Under the pieces are notes generated by a model that saw only the letters and a list, made by a program, of their open reading frames with translations, was not told the origin of the DNA and did no database searches. The translations under genes were made by a program, and so were the position numbers. From Candidatus Shikimatogenerans bostrichidophilus (lineage in GTDB: Bacteria; Bacteroidota; Bacteroidia; Flavobacteriales; Blattabacteriaceae): a stretch of 64,000 bases of DNA. Within the stretch, counting starts at the first letter, position 1. Each line of letters starts with the position of its first letter. Shown here one piece after another: positions 35,993-45,879 of this stretch. The stretch spans positions 121,514 to 185,513 of the forward strand of contig CP099831.1 in assembly GCA_029851345.1 (NCBI GenBank), written 5' to 3'.

Positions 35993-37396
35993 TTAATATT
36001 TAATAGATTTCTTAAAAAAGGTATAAATATTAAATTTTTTTTTAAAATAATTTTTTAATAAATTTATTTTATATCTTATTTGTTTCATATTATCCCTGTT
36101 ACGTATTGTAACAGTTTTATCAATTAAACTTAACTTATCAATAGTCACACAAAAGGGAGTTCCTATAGCATCATAATAATGATATCTTTTACCTATTGAT
36201 TTTTTCTCATCATAAATAATATTAAAATCATAAATTAAATTCTTAAAGATTTTCTTTGATAATTTTATTATATTTATATTATTTCTAATTAGAGGTAAAA
36301 TTGCAATTTTTATTGGAGATATAAATCTCGGAAATTTCAAATATGTTCTTGTTTTTTCAAATTTAATAGATTTACAAAAAATTGAGTAAAACAATCTATC
36401 TACTCCCAAAGACGTTTCAATTATATAAGGTAAAATTTTTTTATTTGTTTTAGGATTAAAAAAAATTAATTTTTTTTTAGAATATTTAATATGTTGTTTT
36501 AAATCATAGTCTTTTCTAAAATGTATACCTTCTAATTCTTTATATTTATTTAAATATTTAAATTCAATATCTGTAGCGTAAGTAGTATAATGTGATAATT
36601 CCTTATGATTATTTAATTTATAATTTTTTTTCCCTAAATTAAAAAAGAAATGCCAATTTAATCTATTATCTATCCAATATTTATACCATTTTTTTTCTTC
36701 TCCTGGAGTTATAAAAAATTGCATTTCCATTTGTTCAAACTCCTTAGTTCTAAAAATAAATTCCTTTGTAACTATTTCATTTCTAAATGATTTACCTATT
36801 TGTGCTATACCGAATGGCAAAGTTAATTTCGTTGAATTAATTATATTCTTTAAATTTATAAATATACCTTGTGCTGTTTCAGGTCTTAAATAAGTGTAAA
36901 TTTTAGAATTAAAAGGATTTATTTTAGTTCTAAACATTAAATTAACTTTTTTAACTTTAATATTATTAAATAATTTCTTTTTTTTAATAATTTTTAATAA
37001 TTTATAAATTTTATTTTTATTATTATTTAATAAATTTAAATATTTTCTTTTTATTTTTTTATTTTTTAAAATTAAATTAATAAATTCTTTAATTTTATAA
37101 ATTTTATTATCAATTTCTATATAATATTCTTTAAACTTTTTAATATGTCCTGAAGCAATCCAAACTTTTTTTTCCATTAATATTGAAGTATCTATTCCTA
37201 CTATATTTTGTCTATATCTTACCATATAATCCCACCAAAACTTTTTAATATTATTTTTCATAACTAAACCATTTGGCCCATAATCATAGATTGATTTAAT
37301 ACCATTATAAATTTCACATGAATTATATATAAACCCATATGATTTTGCATGCTTAATTATTAAATTTAATTTATTATTATTATTATCGAATCTCAT
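35993..37396 (-). CDS. glyS: Glycyl-tRNA synthetase (single-chain alpha2 type)
   Basis: This class II enzyme is the homodimeric archaeal/eukaryal-like form (often glyQS), not the alpha2beta2 bacterial form. Recognisable blocks are GIKSIYDYGPNGLVMKNNI near residue 28, YLRPETAQGIFINLKN, LPFGIAQIGKSFRNEI (motif 2), EFEQMEMQFF and ETSLGVDRLFYSIF (motif 3), then the anticodon-binding domain with YYDAIGTPFCVTID. The 467 residues are typical for this class. It starts 13 bases from tRNA-Phe on the same strand. Confidence 0.96.
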   Translation of the reverse strand: MRFDNNNNKLNLIIKHAKSYGFIYNSCEIYNGIKSIYDYGPNGLVMKNNIKKFWWDYMVRYRQNIVGIDTSILMEKKVWIASGHIKKFKEYYIEIDNKIYKIKEFINLILKNKKIKRKYLNLLNNNKNKIYKLLKIIKKKKLFNNIKVKKVNLMFRTKINPFNSKIYTYLRPETAQGIFINLKNIINSTKLTLPFGIAQIGKSFRNEIVTKEFIFRTKEFEQMEMQFFITPGEEKKWYKYWIDNRLNWHFFFNLGKKNYKLNNHKELSHYTTYATDIEFKYLNKYKELEGIHFRKDYDLKQHIKYSKKKLIFFNPKTNKKILPYIIETSLGVDRLFYSIFCKSIKFEKTRTYLKFPRFISPIKIAILPLIRNNINIIKLSKKIFKNLIYDFNIIYDEKKSIGKRYHYYDAIGTPFCVTIDKLSLIDKTVTIRNRDNMKQIRYKINLLKNYFKKKFNIYTFFKKSIKY

Positions 37397-37409
37397 ATTT
37401 TAAACTATA

Positions 37410-37482
<73 letters not shown>

Positions 37483-37497
37483 ATAATAAATATTTTA

Positions 37498-38217
37498 TTA
37501 ATTTATAATATAATAATTAGATATATTAATATATTTTAAATAATAGATATACTTTTTTAAATTTATTCTTATTCTCTTTAATAATAAAGGATCTATATTT
37601 TTATTAGTCTTATAAAAATAATTTAATTTTAAAATATCATAATTATTTTTAAATAAAGAATTTTTACTTATTATATCTAAACTTATATATTTTATAATTC
37701 TTTTTATTAATTTATTATTTTTTTTTATTTTAAATCCTATTAATGAAATAATTTTATTATTAAAATGATTATAATTATAAACATAATTTGATTTAATACA
37801 AACTAATTTATTAATAATAATTTTATCATTAAACATTATATTTTTATCTAATAATTCATTTTTAATTAAATCATTTTCATAAATATCATTGATAGTTTTA
37901 TAATGATAATTTAAGCATAACTTTAAAATTTTTTTTAAAAATTTTAATAATATTTTATTTTTAGTTACTTCTTCAGTCTTTGCTTTTAATCCTATAATAT
38001 ATCCTAAATTTTTTTCTTTATTTACCTCAGAATAAAATACTTTATATATTAATTTACTATTATTTTCTTTTTTATTACTTTCTAATTTCCTTAAATAAAT
38101 AATAGATTTATTAATATTCCAATTATTTTTAATTAAAGCATTTCTACATAATAAATAACTAAACTGAGTTAATTTTCGTAAGTTTATAATTTTTAATTTA
38201 TTTTTTCTTATAATCAT
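37498..38217 (-). CDS. tsf: Translation elongation factor Ts
   Basis: EF-Ts recycles EF-Tu by nucleotide exchange. The N-terminal block INLRKLTQFSYLLCRNALIKNNWNINKSIIYLRK fits the family's L-R-x-x-T-x-x-x-x-x-x-C-K-x-A-L module, though TGAGMMDCK has become TQFSYLLCR. A core with LGYIIGLKAKTEEVTKN corresponds to the family's E-V-N-x-E-T-D-F-V segment in altered form. At 239 residues it is shorter than usual (270-320). It overlaps the end of rpsB by 20 bases, an order that supports the assignment. Confidence 0.88.
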   Translation of the reverse strand: MIIRKNKLKIINLRKLTQFSYLLCRNALIKNNWNINKSIIYLRKLESNKKENNSKLIYKVFYSEVNKEKNLGYIIGLKAKTEEVTKNKILLKFLKKILKLCLNYHYKTINDIYENDLIKNELLDKNIMFNDKIIINKLVCIKSNYVYNYNHFNNKIISLIGFKIKKNNKLIKRIIKYISLDIISKNSLFKNNYDILKLNYFYKTNKNIDPLLLKRIRINLKKYIYYLKYINISNYYIIN

Positions 38218-38920
38218 ATATTATCTTTTTTTTTCGTAATCTTAATCCTTTTAAAATCGATTTTGTTAAATCTTTTAATATATAATTTACAGATTTTGAT
38301 AAATCATCATTAATAGGGATAGGATAATCAATTTTATCAGGATTTGAATCTGTATCTACTAATCCTATTATATATAAAGAAGATTTATAAGCTTCATTTA
38401 ATGCTATTATTTCTTTTTTCACATCTACTATTATAATTGCATCTGGTACCTTATTCATATTTAAAATAGTACCAAATTTTTTATTAATTTTTTTAAATTT
38501 TCTATTTATTAAATTTTTATCTTTTTTTGATAAATATTTAAAAATTTTTTTTTTTTGTTTAATTAATAAATTTTTATTTTTAATTGATAATCTTGTATTA
38601 TTGATATTAGTTAATAATCCAGCAGGCCATTTATAATTTATATAAGGCATTTTTACTTTATTTGCAAATTTTTCTATTATTTCTTTGACTTGTTTTTTAG
38701 TCCCAACAAATAATATCCTGCCACCTTGATATGCTAATTTAGTTAAAAATTTTTTAGTTTCATTTTTTAATTTTAAAATTTTAATTGGATTTATAATATC
38801 AAATTTTTTATTTTTAAATAAAATATATTTTGACATTTTAGGATTTCTATAAATACTACTATGTCCCAATACAATTTTATTTCTAAAAAATAATTTAAAA
38901 TATTTTTTTTTTATATTCAT
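38198..38920 (-). CDS. rpsB: Ribosomal protein uS2
   Basis: uS2 joins late in 30S assembly. GHSSIYRNPKMSKYILFKNK near the start corresponds to FGHxxRxWNPKMxxYIF, GRILFVGTKKQVKEIIEKFA and YINYKWPAGLLTN follow, and PDAIIIVDVKKEIIALNEA with GLVDTDSNPDKIDYPIPIND are the C-terminal signatures. Length 240 is normal. Third gene of rplM-rpsI-rpsB-tsf. Confidence 0.95.
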   Translation of the reverse strand: MNIKKKYFKLFFRNKIVLGHSSIYRNPKMSKYILFKNKKFDIINPIKILKLKNETKKFLTKLAYQGGRILFVGTKKQVKEIIEKFANKVKMPYINYKWPAGLLTNINNTRLSIKNKNLLIKQKKKIFKYLSKKDKNLINRKFKKINKKFGTILNMNKVPDAIIIVDVKKEIIALNEAYKSSLYIIGLVDTDSNPDKIDYPIPINDDLSKSVNYILKDLTKSILKGLRLRKKKIIYDYKKK

Positions 38921-38923
38921 AAA

Positions 38924-39337
38924 TTAACGTTTTGAAAATTGAAATTTTTTCCTTGCTTTTTTTCTACCATATTTTTTTCTTTCTACTCTTCTAGAATCTC
39001 TTGTTAATAAATTTTGTTTTTTTAAAATTTTTATATTATTTGGATCAAGGTTACATAATATTTTTGATAAAGCTAATATAATAGCTTCTAATTGACCTTG
39101 AAAACCTCCTCCTTTTACTTTAATATTAATATTTAAAGAATTATTTAAATTATTAGTAAATAATAAAGGATAAAAAATTTTGTTTTTAAAATAAATATTA
39201 TTAATAAAATATAAATCTAATGATTTTTTATTAATCGTTATAATATTATTATTATTTGTGTTTGATTTTTTTTTTTTTAAATATATTAATGCAATAGATC
39301 GTTTACGTCTTCCAATAGAAGTATAATATTTTTTCAT
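38924..39337 (-). CDS. rpsI: Ribosomal protein uS9
   Basis: The 137 residues begin [19 protein letters not shown], carry [20 protein letters not shown] (family G-G-G-x-x-G-Q-x-x-A) and end [28 protein letters not shown], whose basic tail contacts the P-site tRNA; the final S-K-R is conserved. It overlaps rplM by 4 bases and lies 3 bases before rpsB. Confidence 0.96.
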   Translation of the reverse strand: MKKYYTSIGRRKRSIALIYLKKKKSNTNNNNIITINKKSLDLYFINNIYFKNKIFYPLLFTNNLNNSLNINIKVKGGGFQGQLEAIILALSKILCNLDPNNIKILKKQNLLTRDSRRVERKKYGRKKARKKFQFSKR

Positions 39338-39765
39338 ATTTTATATTTAATTAATTTATTTTTATTTATTAAGTTTTCATTATATATAAAAAGATTTTTT
39401 TTTGCATATTTACCTAATAAATTTTTTGGTAACATTCTAAATATAGATCTTTTTAAAATAATTGTTGGATTTTTTTTAAATAATGTTTCTAATGTATATA
39501 TTTTTTTATTCCCAATATATCCACTATATCTATAATATATTTTTTTTTTCAATTTATTTTTACTTAATAAAAGGAATTTAGCATTTATTATATAAATTTG
39601 ATTTATAAAACTATAATTAGGAGTATATTTATAATTATTTTTGCCTAGTAATAAATTTACTACCTTTGAAGATAATCTTCCTATTTTTTTATTTTTAGCA
39701 TCAATTAAATATTTTTTTTTAGATAAGTTAATAAAATATTTTGTTTTAATATTAAAATATATCAT
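39334..39765 (-). CDS. rplM: Ribosomal protein uL13
   Basis: This early 50S assembly protein shows [31 protein letters not shown] near residue 18-48, [20 protein letters not shown], and [23 protein letters not shown], all standard for uL13. Length 143 is normal. It heads the rplM-rpsI-rpsB-tsf run, divergent from dnaK with a 66-base gap. Confidence 0.95.
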   Translation of the reverse strand: MIYFNIKTKYFINLSKKKYLIDAKNKKIGRLSSKVVNLLLGKNNYKYTPNYSFINQIYIINAKFLLLSKNKLKKKIYYRYSGYIGNKKIYTLETLFKKNPTIILKRSIFRMLPKNLLGKYAKKNLFIYNENLINKNKLIKYKI

Positions 39766-39831
39766 ATTTTATTTTATTAATTTTTAATTTATTAATATAT
39801 AATAAATTAAATTTAAAATACATTATAAGTT

Positions 39832-41712
39832 ATGAATAATAAAATTATTGGGATAGATTTAGGTACTACAAATTCATGCGTAGCAGTAATGGAAGGTAAT
39901 AATCCAGTAGTTATACCTAATTCTGAAGGTAAAAGAACTACTCCATCAATAGTAGCTTTTACTGATAATAATAATAAAAAAATTGGAGATCCTGCAAAAA
40001 GACAAGCAGTGACTAATCCTCATAATACAATTTATTCAATAAAACGTTTTATTGGTAGAAAATATAATGAAGTAAAAAACGAAATTAAAAATTTTCCTTA
40101 CAAAATTAAAGAAGGTAAAAATAATACTCCTTGTGTCGTTATAAATAATAAATTATATACTCCTCAAGAAATTTCAGCATATATTTTAAAAAAATTAAAA
40201 GAAGATGCGGAAGAATATTTAGGTCATAAAATAAATAAAGCTGTTATTACTGTACCAGCATATTTTAATGATTCTCAAAGACAAGCTACTAAGGAAGCTG
40301 GAGAAATAGCGGGGTTAACTGTTGAAAGAATTATAAATGAACCTACATCAGCGTCTTTAGCTTATGGATTAAATAAAAAAAATAAAAATAAAAAAATTGC
40401 TGTATATGATTTAGGGGGTGGAACATTTGATATTTCTATTTTAGAATTAGGAGATGGGGTATTTGAAGTATTAGCTACAAATGGTGATACATATTTAGGA
40501 GGTGATGATTTTGATCAAATAATAATAGATTGGTTAAATGAAGATTTTTATAAAAATGAAAAAATAAATTTAAAAGAAGATCCAATAGCTCATCAAAGAT
40601 TAAAAGAAGCTGCTGAAAAAGCAAAAATTGAATTATCATCTAGTTCTCAGACTGAAATAAATTTACCATATATAACAGCTACATCTGAAGGTCCAAAACA
40701 TTTAATTAAACAATTAACAAGATCTTTATTTGAAAAATTATCATATGATTTAGTTAAAAGAACTATAAAACCTTGTAAAGAAGCATTAAAAGATGCTAAA
40801 TTAAATGTAAATGATATAGATGAAGTAATATTAGTAGGTGGATCAACAAGAATACCTAAAATTCAACAAGAAGTTGAAAGTTTTTTTAATAAAAAACCTT
40901 CTAAAGGAGTAAATCCTGATGAAGTTGTTGCAATAGGAGCAGCTATACAAGGTGGAGTATTATCAGGGGATGTTAAAGATGTTTTATTATTAGATGTTAC
41001 TCCATTGTCTTTAGGTATAGAAACATTGGGAGGAGTTTTTACTAAATTAATAGAAGCAAATACAACAATACCTACAAAAAAATCAGAAATATTTTCTACA
41101 GCTGTAGATAATCAATCATCTGTTACGATAAGAGTAGGACAAGGAGAAAGACCTATGTTTGAAGATAATAAAGAAATAGGTAGATTTGATTTAATAAATA
41201 TACCATTAGCTCCTAGAGGGGTACCTCAAATCGAAGTTATGTTTGATATAGATGTAAATGGTATTTTGAATGTCTCGGCTAAAGATAAAGGGACTGGTAA
41301 AACACAATCTATTAAAATAGAACCTTCTTCAGGATTAACGAAAGAAGATATAGAAAAAATGAAAGAAGAAGCTCAAAAATATTCAGATCAAGATAAAAAG
41401 AAAAAAGAAGAAATTGAAAAATTAAATTTAACAGATTCTTTAATTTTTCAAACAGAAAAACAATTAATAGAATTTAAAGATAAAATTTCTAGTGATAATA
41501 AAGAAAAAATAGAAAAAATTTTAAGTAAGTTAAAAAAAAATTATGATAAAAAAGATTTTATAAAAATAGATAAATATACAAAAAAACTAAATGAAATTTG
41601 GGCTGAAATTTCAAAAGATATATATAGTAATACTAATAATAAAGAGAATAATAGTACTACTCAAAATCCAGAATCTGATAAAATGAAAGAAGCTGAAGAA
41701 GTAAAAGACTAG
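39832..41712 (+). CDS. dnaK: Chaperone DnaK (Hsp70)
   Basis: DnaK is an ATP-dependent chaperone. It opens [18 protein letters not shown] and shows the ATPase motifs [36 protein letters not shown] and [13 protein letters not shown], then the substrate-binding region with the linker [19 protein letters not shown]. The 626-residue protein ends in an acidic EAEEVKD, close to the usual EEVxD-like tail. It is far more conserved and less lysine-rich than its neighbours, as expected for an abundant symbiont chaperone. Stop codon TAG. Confidence 0.98.
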   Translation: MNNKIIGIDLGTTNSCVAVMEGNNPVVIPNSEGKRTTPSIVAFTDNNNKKIGDPAKRQAVTNPHNTIYSIKRFIGRKYNEVKNEIKNFPYKIKEGKNNTPCVVINNKLYTPQEISAYILKKLKEDAEEYLGHKINKAVITVPAYFNDSQRQATKEAGEIAGLTVERIINEPTSASLAYGLNKKNKNKKIAVYDLGGGTFDISILELGDGVFEVLATNGDTYLGGDDFDQIIIDWLNEDFYKNEKINLKEDPIAHQRLKEAAEKAKIELSSSSQTEINLPYITATSEGPKHLIKQLTRSLFEKLSYDLVKRTIKPCKEALKDAKLNVNDIDEVILVGGSTRIPKIQQEVESFFNKKPSKGVNPDEVVAIGAAIQGGVLSGDVKDVLLLDVTPLSLGIETLGGVFTKLIEANTTIPTKKSEIFSTAVDNQSSVTIRVGQGERPMFEDNKEIGRFDLINIPLAPRGVPQIEVMFDIDVNGILNVSAKDKGTGKTQSIKIEPSSGLTKEDIEKMKEEAQKYSDQDKKKKEEIEKLNLTDSLIFQTEKQLIEFKDKISSDNKEKIEKILSKLKKNYDKKDFIKIDKYTKKLNEIWAEISKDIYSNTNNKENNSTTQNPESDKMKEAEEVKD

Positions 41713-41788
41713 AAGAATAATATAATATAAATTATTAATTATTAATTTTTTTAATAAAATATTATTAAAGAAATAAAATTAATATAAA

Positions 41789-41862
41789 TAACCTCGAAAG
41801 GATTTGAACCCTTAACCTTCTGATCCGTAGTCAGATGCTCTATCCAATTGAGCTACGAGGTC
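41789..41862 (-). tRNA. tRNA-Arg (ACG)
   Basis: On the minus strand acceptor GACCTCG pairs with CGAGGTT (G-U at the first pair), the D arm is AGCTCAATTGGATAGAGC, and anticodon stem TCTGA/TCAGA encloses CTACGGA with anticodon ACG. A34 is normally deaminated to inosine by TadA, which is not in this window. Discriminator A. Confidence 0.95.
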
Positions 41863-41895
41863 TTACTTACATTTATTAATTTTACAATAAATTTT

Positions 41896-42759
41896 ATGAA
41901 ATTAATAACTGATAAAAGATTATTTATAATAGATTCTTTTATATATATATATAAATATTATTATTATTATTATAAATATTATAAAAAAAATAGTATTTTA
42001 ATAGGATTTATAAACTTTATTATTAATATTTTAATTAAACAACAACCTACATATATAATAGTCATTTTTGATGGTAAAATAAAAAAAAATTATAAAAAAA
42101 AATATTATATAAATTATAAATTAAATAGAAAAAAAATTAATATAGATTTAGACAATTATATATATATAATAAAAAAAATATTAAAAAAATTAAATATTCA
42201 ATATTTAATGATAAAATATATAGAAGCTGATGATATAATAGGTAGTATTATAAAAAAAACCGAAAAAAAAGGATATATTAATTATATTTATACAGAAGAT
42301 CAAGATTATTATCAATTAATATCAGAAAATACTTTATTAATTAAAAAGAATAAATTAATTGATAAATTATATGTAAAAAATAAATTTAATATAAAAAATA
42401 TTAAACAATATATTGATTTAATAAGTTTAATCGGTGATAAAAGTGACAATATACCAGGAATTCCTTTAATAGGCATAAAGACGGCAAATGTTTTATTAAT
42501 TAAATATAAAAATATAGAAAATATTTATAAAAATATAGAGACTATAAATAATATAATTAAAAAAAAAATTATTTATTATAAATATTTAGTTTTTTTATCT
42601 AAAAAAATTATTAAAATTAATAAAAAAATAAATTTTAATTTTGTAATAAAATATAGAAATAAAATATTTTATAAAACGATTAATAATATATTATTAAAAC
42701 TTAATAATTATTTTTTTAAAAAGAAAAGGAAATTAATTAAAAATTATTTATATTTATAA
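41896..42759 (+). CDS. polA: Stand-alone 5'-3' exonuclease (DNA polymerase I N-terminal domain)
   Basis: The 287-residue product equals the flap/5'-3' exonuclease domain of DNA polymerase I, which removes RNA primers. Metal and fold motifs are FIIDSFIYIYK, VIFDGK, IEADDIIGSI, YTEDQDYYQLI and the helix-hairpin-helix LIGDKSDNIPGIPLIGIKTA. The frame stops here; neither proofreading nor polymerase domains follow, since korA begins 24 bases later. An upstream in-frame ATG at 41848 would lie within tRNA-Arg, so ATG 41896 (MKLITDKRLFIID) is preferred. The name polA applies only to the domain. Confidence 0.92.
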   Translation: MKLITDKRLFIIDSFIYIYKYYYYYYKYYKKNSILIGFINFIINILIKQQPTYIIVIFDGKIKKNYKKKYYINYKLNRKKINIDLDNYIYIIKKILKKLNIQYLMIKYIEADDIIGSIIKKTEKKGYINYIYTEDQDYYQLISENTLLIKKNKLIDKLYVKNKFNIKNIKQYIDLISLIGDKSDNIPGIPLIGIKTANVLLIKYKNIENIYKNIETINNIIKKKIIYYKYLVFLSKKIIKINKKINFNFVIKYRNKIFYKTINNILLKLNNYFFKKKRKLIKNYLYL

Positions 42760-42783
42760 ATATAATAAATATCATAGAAGATA

Positions 42784-44508
42784 ATGATTAATGATATAAA
42801 TATAATAATTTCAGGATTTTCAGGTGAAGGTATACAATATTTGGGCAATCATTTATCATATATAATATATAAATTAAATTATTATATAAAAACTTATAGT
42901 AATATACCTACAGAAATTTTATCACCTACAAAAACACAAACAGATATATCAGAAATTTTTATTAGATTTTCTAATACAAAAATTAGAAGTTTTTTAAATT
43001 ATAAAAGATCTATACTTTTATTAACTAATTATTTATCTTTAAAAAAAAATATTAAATATATTTATGATAAAAGTTTTTTAATTTTAGATTTTGATAAAGT
43101 AAATAAAAAATTATTTAAAAATGATAATAAAATAAATAAAATAATTAACAGGGATAATTATTTTTTATTAAATAGTAAAAGATATATAAATTTTAAAAAA
43201 TTTATAAAATATAAAATTAAACTATCTAAATTAAATTTATATAAAAATTCATTGTTATTAGGAATTCTATTATATTTATTTAATTTTTCTAAAAAATATT
43301 CTATAATATTTCTTAATAAAAAATTTAAAAATAATAATATAAAATACTTAAATTATTATTTAATAAAAAAAGGATTAAAATTGGGTAAGAAGAAAAAAAT
43401 AAAGCAATTTTTTATAAAAAAAAATAAATTTAAATTATCTAGATCTACTTTACTTATTAATGGAAATTTAGGTATAGTATTAGGGTTAATAACTGGTAGT
43501 TTTATTAATAAATTAGGAATATTTTATTCTTATTATCCAATTACACCTTCATTAACTATTTACAAATATTTTAAATTAAATAAAAAATATATAAATATAA
43601 AAATTTTTGATTCTGAAGATGAAATAAGTGCTATTTGTGCTTCTATTGGTGCTTCGATATTAAAGACTACATTTATAGGTATTATGGCTACTTCTGGCCC
43701 AGGGATGTCTTTAATTCAAGAATCATTAGGATTAGCAGTAGTTTTAGAAATTCCTTTAATAATAATAAACGTACAAAGAGTCGGACCATCTACTGGATAT
43801 CCTACTAAATTAGAACAATCAGATTTAATGCAAGCAATATATGGTAGACATGGGGAATCTCCTCTACCTGTTTTTGCTATTTATGATATAAGTAATAGCA
43901 TAAATTTAGCATCTAAGATTTTCAATTTAGCATTAAAATTAATGACCCCAATTATTATATTAAGTGATATTTTTATTGCTAATAGTTTATCATTATGTAA
44001 AATAAAAAAAAAAAAAAAAAAAAAAAAACAAATTCAAAATAAAAAAAAAAGACAAAATAAATGTTTAGGAGGATTAATAACAAATATTAAAACCCATAAA
44101 CATATAATTAATAAAAGGCAAAATAAAATAAATTCTATTTCTAATAGTAAATTTACTTATAAATTTACTGGGTATAAAAAATCTCAAATATTAGTAATTG
44201 GTTGGGGATCGACATATGATATAATAAAAGAATCTATTTTAATTTTAAATAAAAAAAAAAAAAAAATTAAAATAGGATATTTACATATAATATGTTTATA
44301 TCCTATTCCAAATAAAATAATTGAAAATTTAAGTTATTTTTCTAACTTTGTTTTATTATTTGAATTAAATAATAAACAACTTTTTTATCTTATAAAAAGT
44401 TATTGTAAAATTAATATTAAAATCTATAATTATAATAAAATTACAGGAGAACCTTTTACAACAAAAGAAATAATCAAGTATATAAAAACTAAATTTAAAT
44501 ATTTGTAA
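42784..44508 (+). CDS. korA: 2-oxoacid:ferredoxin oxidoreductase, gamma-alpha fusion subunit
   Basis: Residues 1 to about 195 are the gamma domain (IIISGFSGEGIQYLGNHLSY, then PTEILSPTKTQTDISEIFIRFS), and from about 215 the alpha domain (NGNLGIVLGLITGSF, SYYPITPSLTIYKYF, MATSGPGMSLIQESLGLAV, NVQRVGPSTGYPTKLEQSDL, YGRHGESPLPVF). This fused layout is the Bacteroidota/archaeal type and pairs with KorB. A run of 25 A (44004-44028) encodes lysines within the alpha domain near residue 407-415, where frame depends on exact replication and transcription. The C-terminal GEPFTTKEI is intact. korB is 11 kb away. Confidence 0.93.
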   Translation: MINDINIIISGFSGEGIQYLGNHLSYIIYKLNYYIKTYSNIPTEILSPTKTQTDISEIFIRFSNTKIRSFLNYKRSILLLTNYLSLKKNIKYIYDKSFLILDFDKVNKKLFKNDNKINKIINRDNYFLLNSKRYINFKKFIKYKIKLSKLNLYKNSLLLGILLYLFNFSKKYSIIFLNKKFKNNNIKYLNYYLIKKGLKLGKKKKIKQFFIKKNKFKLSRSTLLINGNLGIVLGLITGSFINKLGIFYSYYPITPSLTIYKYFKLNKKYINIKIFDSEDEISAICASIGASILKTTFIGIMATSGPGMSLIQESLGLAVVLEIPLIIINVQRVGPSTGYPTKLEQSDLMQAIYGRHGESPLPVFAIYDISNSINLASKIFNLALKLMTPIIILSDIFIANSLSLCKIKKKKKKKKQIQNKKKRQNKCLGGLITNIKTHKHIINKRQNKINSISNSKFTYKFTGYKKSQILVIGWGSTYDIIKESILILNKKKKKIKIGYLHIICLYPIPNKIIENLSYFSNFVLLFELNNKQLFYLIKSYCKINIKIYNYNKITGEPFTTKEIIKYIKTKFKYL

Positions 44509-45811
44509 AATATGCTTTTTTTTTTATAAATCTTAATCTTATTTTTCCTAATTTCCCATTCCTATGTTTAGCAATAATAATTTCTGCTTCTCCTTTACAT
44601 ATACTCTTATTTTCTGTATTCCAATATTTAAATCCATAATATTCAGGTCTATATAATAATAAAACTATATCAGCATCTTGTTCTATAGCCCCAGATTCTC
44701 TTAAATCTGATAACATCGGTCTTTTATATCCTCCTCTTATTTCTACTGCCCTAGATAATTGTGAAATAGCTATTATTGTAATTTTTAATTCTTTTGCAAT
44801 ATTTTTTATATTCCTAGAAATAGTAGAAATCTCTTGTTCTCTATTTTTATATTTTACATCATCTACACTTATTAATTGTAAATAATCTATTACTATTAAT
44901 TTTACATTATATTTTTTTATTAACATACGACACTTATTCTTAAAATCTATCAATGATAAATAAGGCGTATCATCTATATATAATGGATAATTATTTATTT
45001 TATTTATAGTTCGTTTATATAAATTATATTCTTTTAAATTTAAGTTTGAAGTATTTAATTTTTTATAAGTTATATTTGATTCAAAAATTATTAATCTTGA
45101 TATAATATTAATAGAAGACATTTCTAATGAAAATAAACCCACTGGTATTTTTCTACTTATTATATTTAATATCAATGATAATGCTAAAGAGGATTTTCCC
45201 ATTCCTGGTCTAGATGCAATTATAATTAAATCAGATTCTTGTAAACCTATAATAATATTATCTAATTTTTTAAATCCTGTTGGTATAAATTCTTTTTTAT
45301 TTATGTTTTCTAAAGTTTGAGGTAATAAATCTTTTAAAGAGGTTAAATTTGTTTCTGTATATTTTAAATAAATATTATCAATGTTATTCTGTATAATATT
45401 TAAAAAATTTAAAATATTTACTTTATTATTTCTTATATTAAAAAGTATAAAACAAGATAATTTTATTAAATATCTTATTATAAATTTTTCTATAATTAAA
45501 AAAATATATTCTCTTATATGTTCAAAATCACATGAATTATTTATTAAATATGTTAAATAAATTACACCTCCTACTTTTTTTAACATATTATCTTTTTTTA
45601 ATTCTGATTCTAAAGTTAATAAATCTATTTTTTTATCGTTTGAATAAAGTATTAGTATATATTTAAAAATAATTCTATGTCTTTTTTTATAAAATATTTC
45701 TGAATTTAATAAACTAATCCCTTCTTCTAATGATTTTTTATTTAAAATCATTGCTCCTAATATTGCTACTTCTAGTTTTACTGAACTAATAGTATTTAAA
45801 TTAAATTTAAT
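44495..45811 (-). CDS. dnaB: Replicative DNA helicase DnaB with a non-AUG start
   Basis: DnaB unwinds DNA at the fork. The C-terminal RecA-like core has ASRPGMGKSSLALSL (Walker A), VGLFSLEMSS, VIDYLQLI (Walker B), AISQLSRAVE and LRESGAIEQDADIVLLLYRPEYY. The first ATG is at 45751 (418 residues), but in-frame similarity continues upstream: SSVKLEVAILGAM matches the family's A-I-D-L-E-E-A-V-L-G-A-M-M. Between the TAA at 45829-45827 and that ATG there is no ATG, GTG or TTG; ATT codons at 45811, 45814 and 45817 are the candidates. It overlaps korA tail to tail by 14 bases. Confidence 0.93.
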   Translation of the reverse strand: MKFNLNTISSVKLEVAILGAMILNKKSLEEGISLLNSEIFYKKRHRIIFKYILILYSNDKKIDLLTLESELKKDNMLKKVGGVIYLTYLINNSCDFEHIREYIFLIIEKFIIRYLIKLSCFILFNIRNNKVNILNFLNIIQNNIDNIYLKYTETNLTSLKDLLPQTLENINKKEFIPTGFKKLDNIIIGLQESDLIIIASRPGMGKSSLALSLILNIISRKIPVGLFSLEMSSINIISRLIIFESNITYKKLNTSNLNLKEYNLYKRTINKINNYPLYIDDTPYLSLIDFKNKCRMLIKKYNVKLIVIDYLQLISVDDVKYKNREQEISTISRNIKNIAKELKITIIAISQLSRAVEIRGGYKRPMLSDLRESGAIEQDADIVLLLYRPEYYGFKYWNTENKSICKGEAEIIIAKHRNGKLGKIRLRFIKKKAYFTNI

Positions 45812-45827
45812 AATAATACAAAATTTT

Positions 45828-45851
45828 TATATTCCTATATATAGGAATATA
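45828..45851. terminator. 24-bp perfect palindrome between pheT and dnaB
   Basis: Bases 45828-45851, beginning TATATTCCTATA, are identical to their reverse complement. The element sits 28 bases after the pheT stop and just before the dnaB frame opens, both genes on the minus strand. It includes two G/C pairs per arm, rare at this composition. It may be the pheT terminator, a processing stem, or a dyad controlling dnaB; the sequence does not decide. Confidence 0.5.
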
Positions 45852-45879
45852 TAAAATATTTATTTAATAAAAAAAAATA

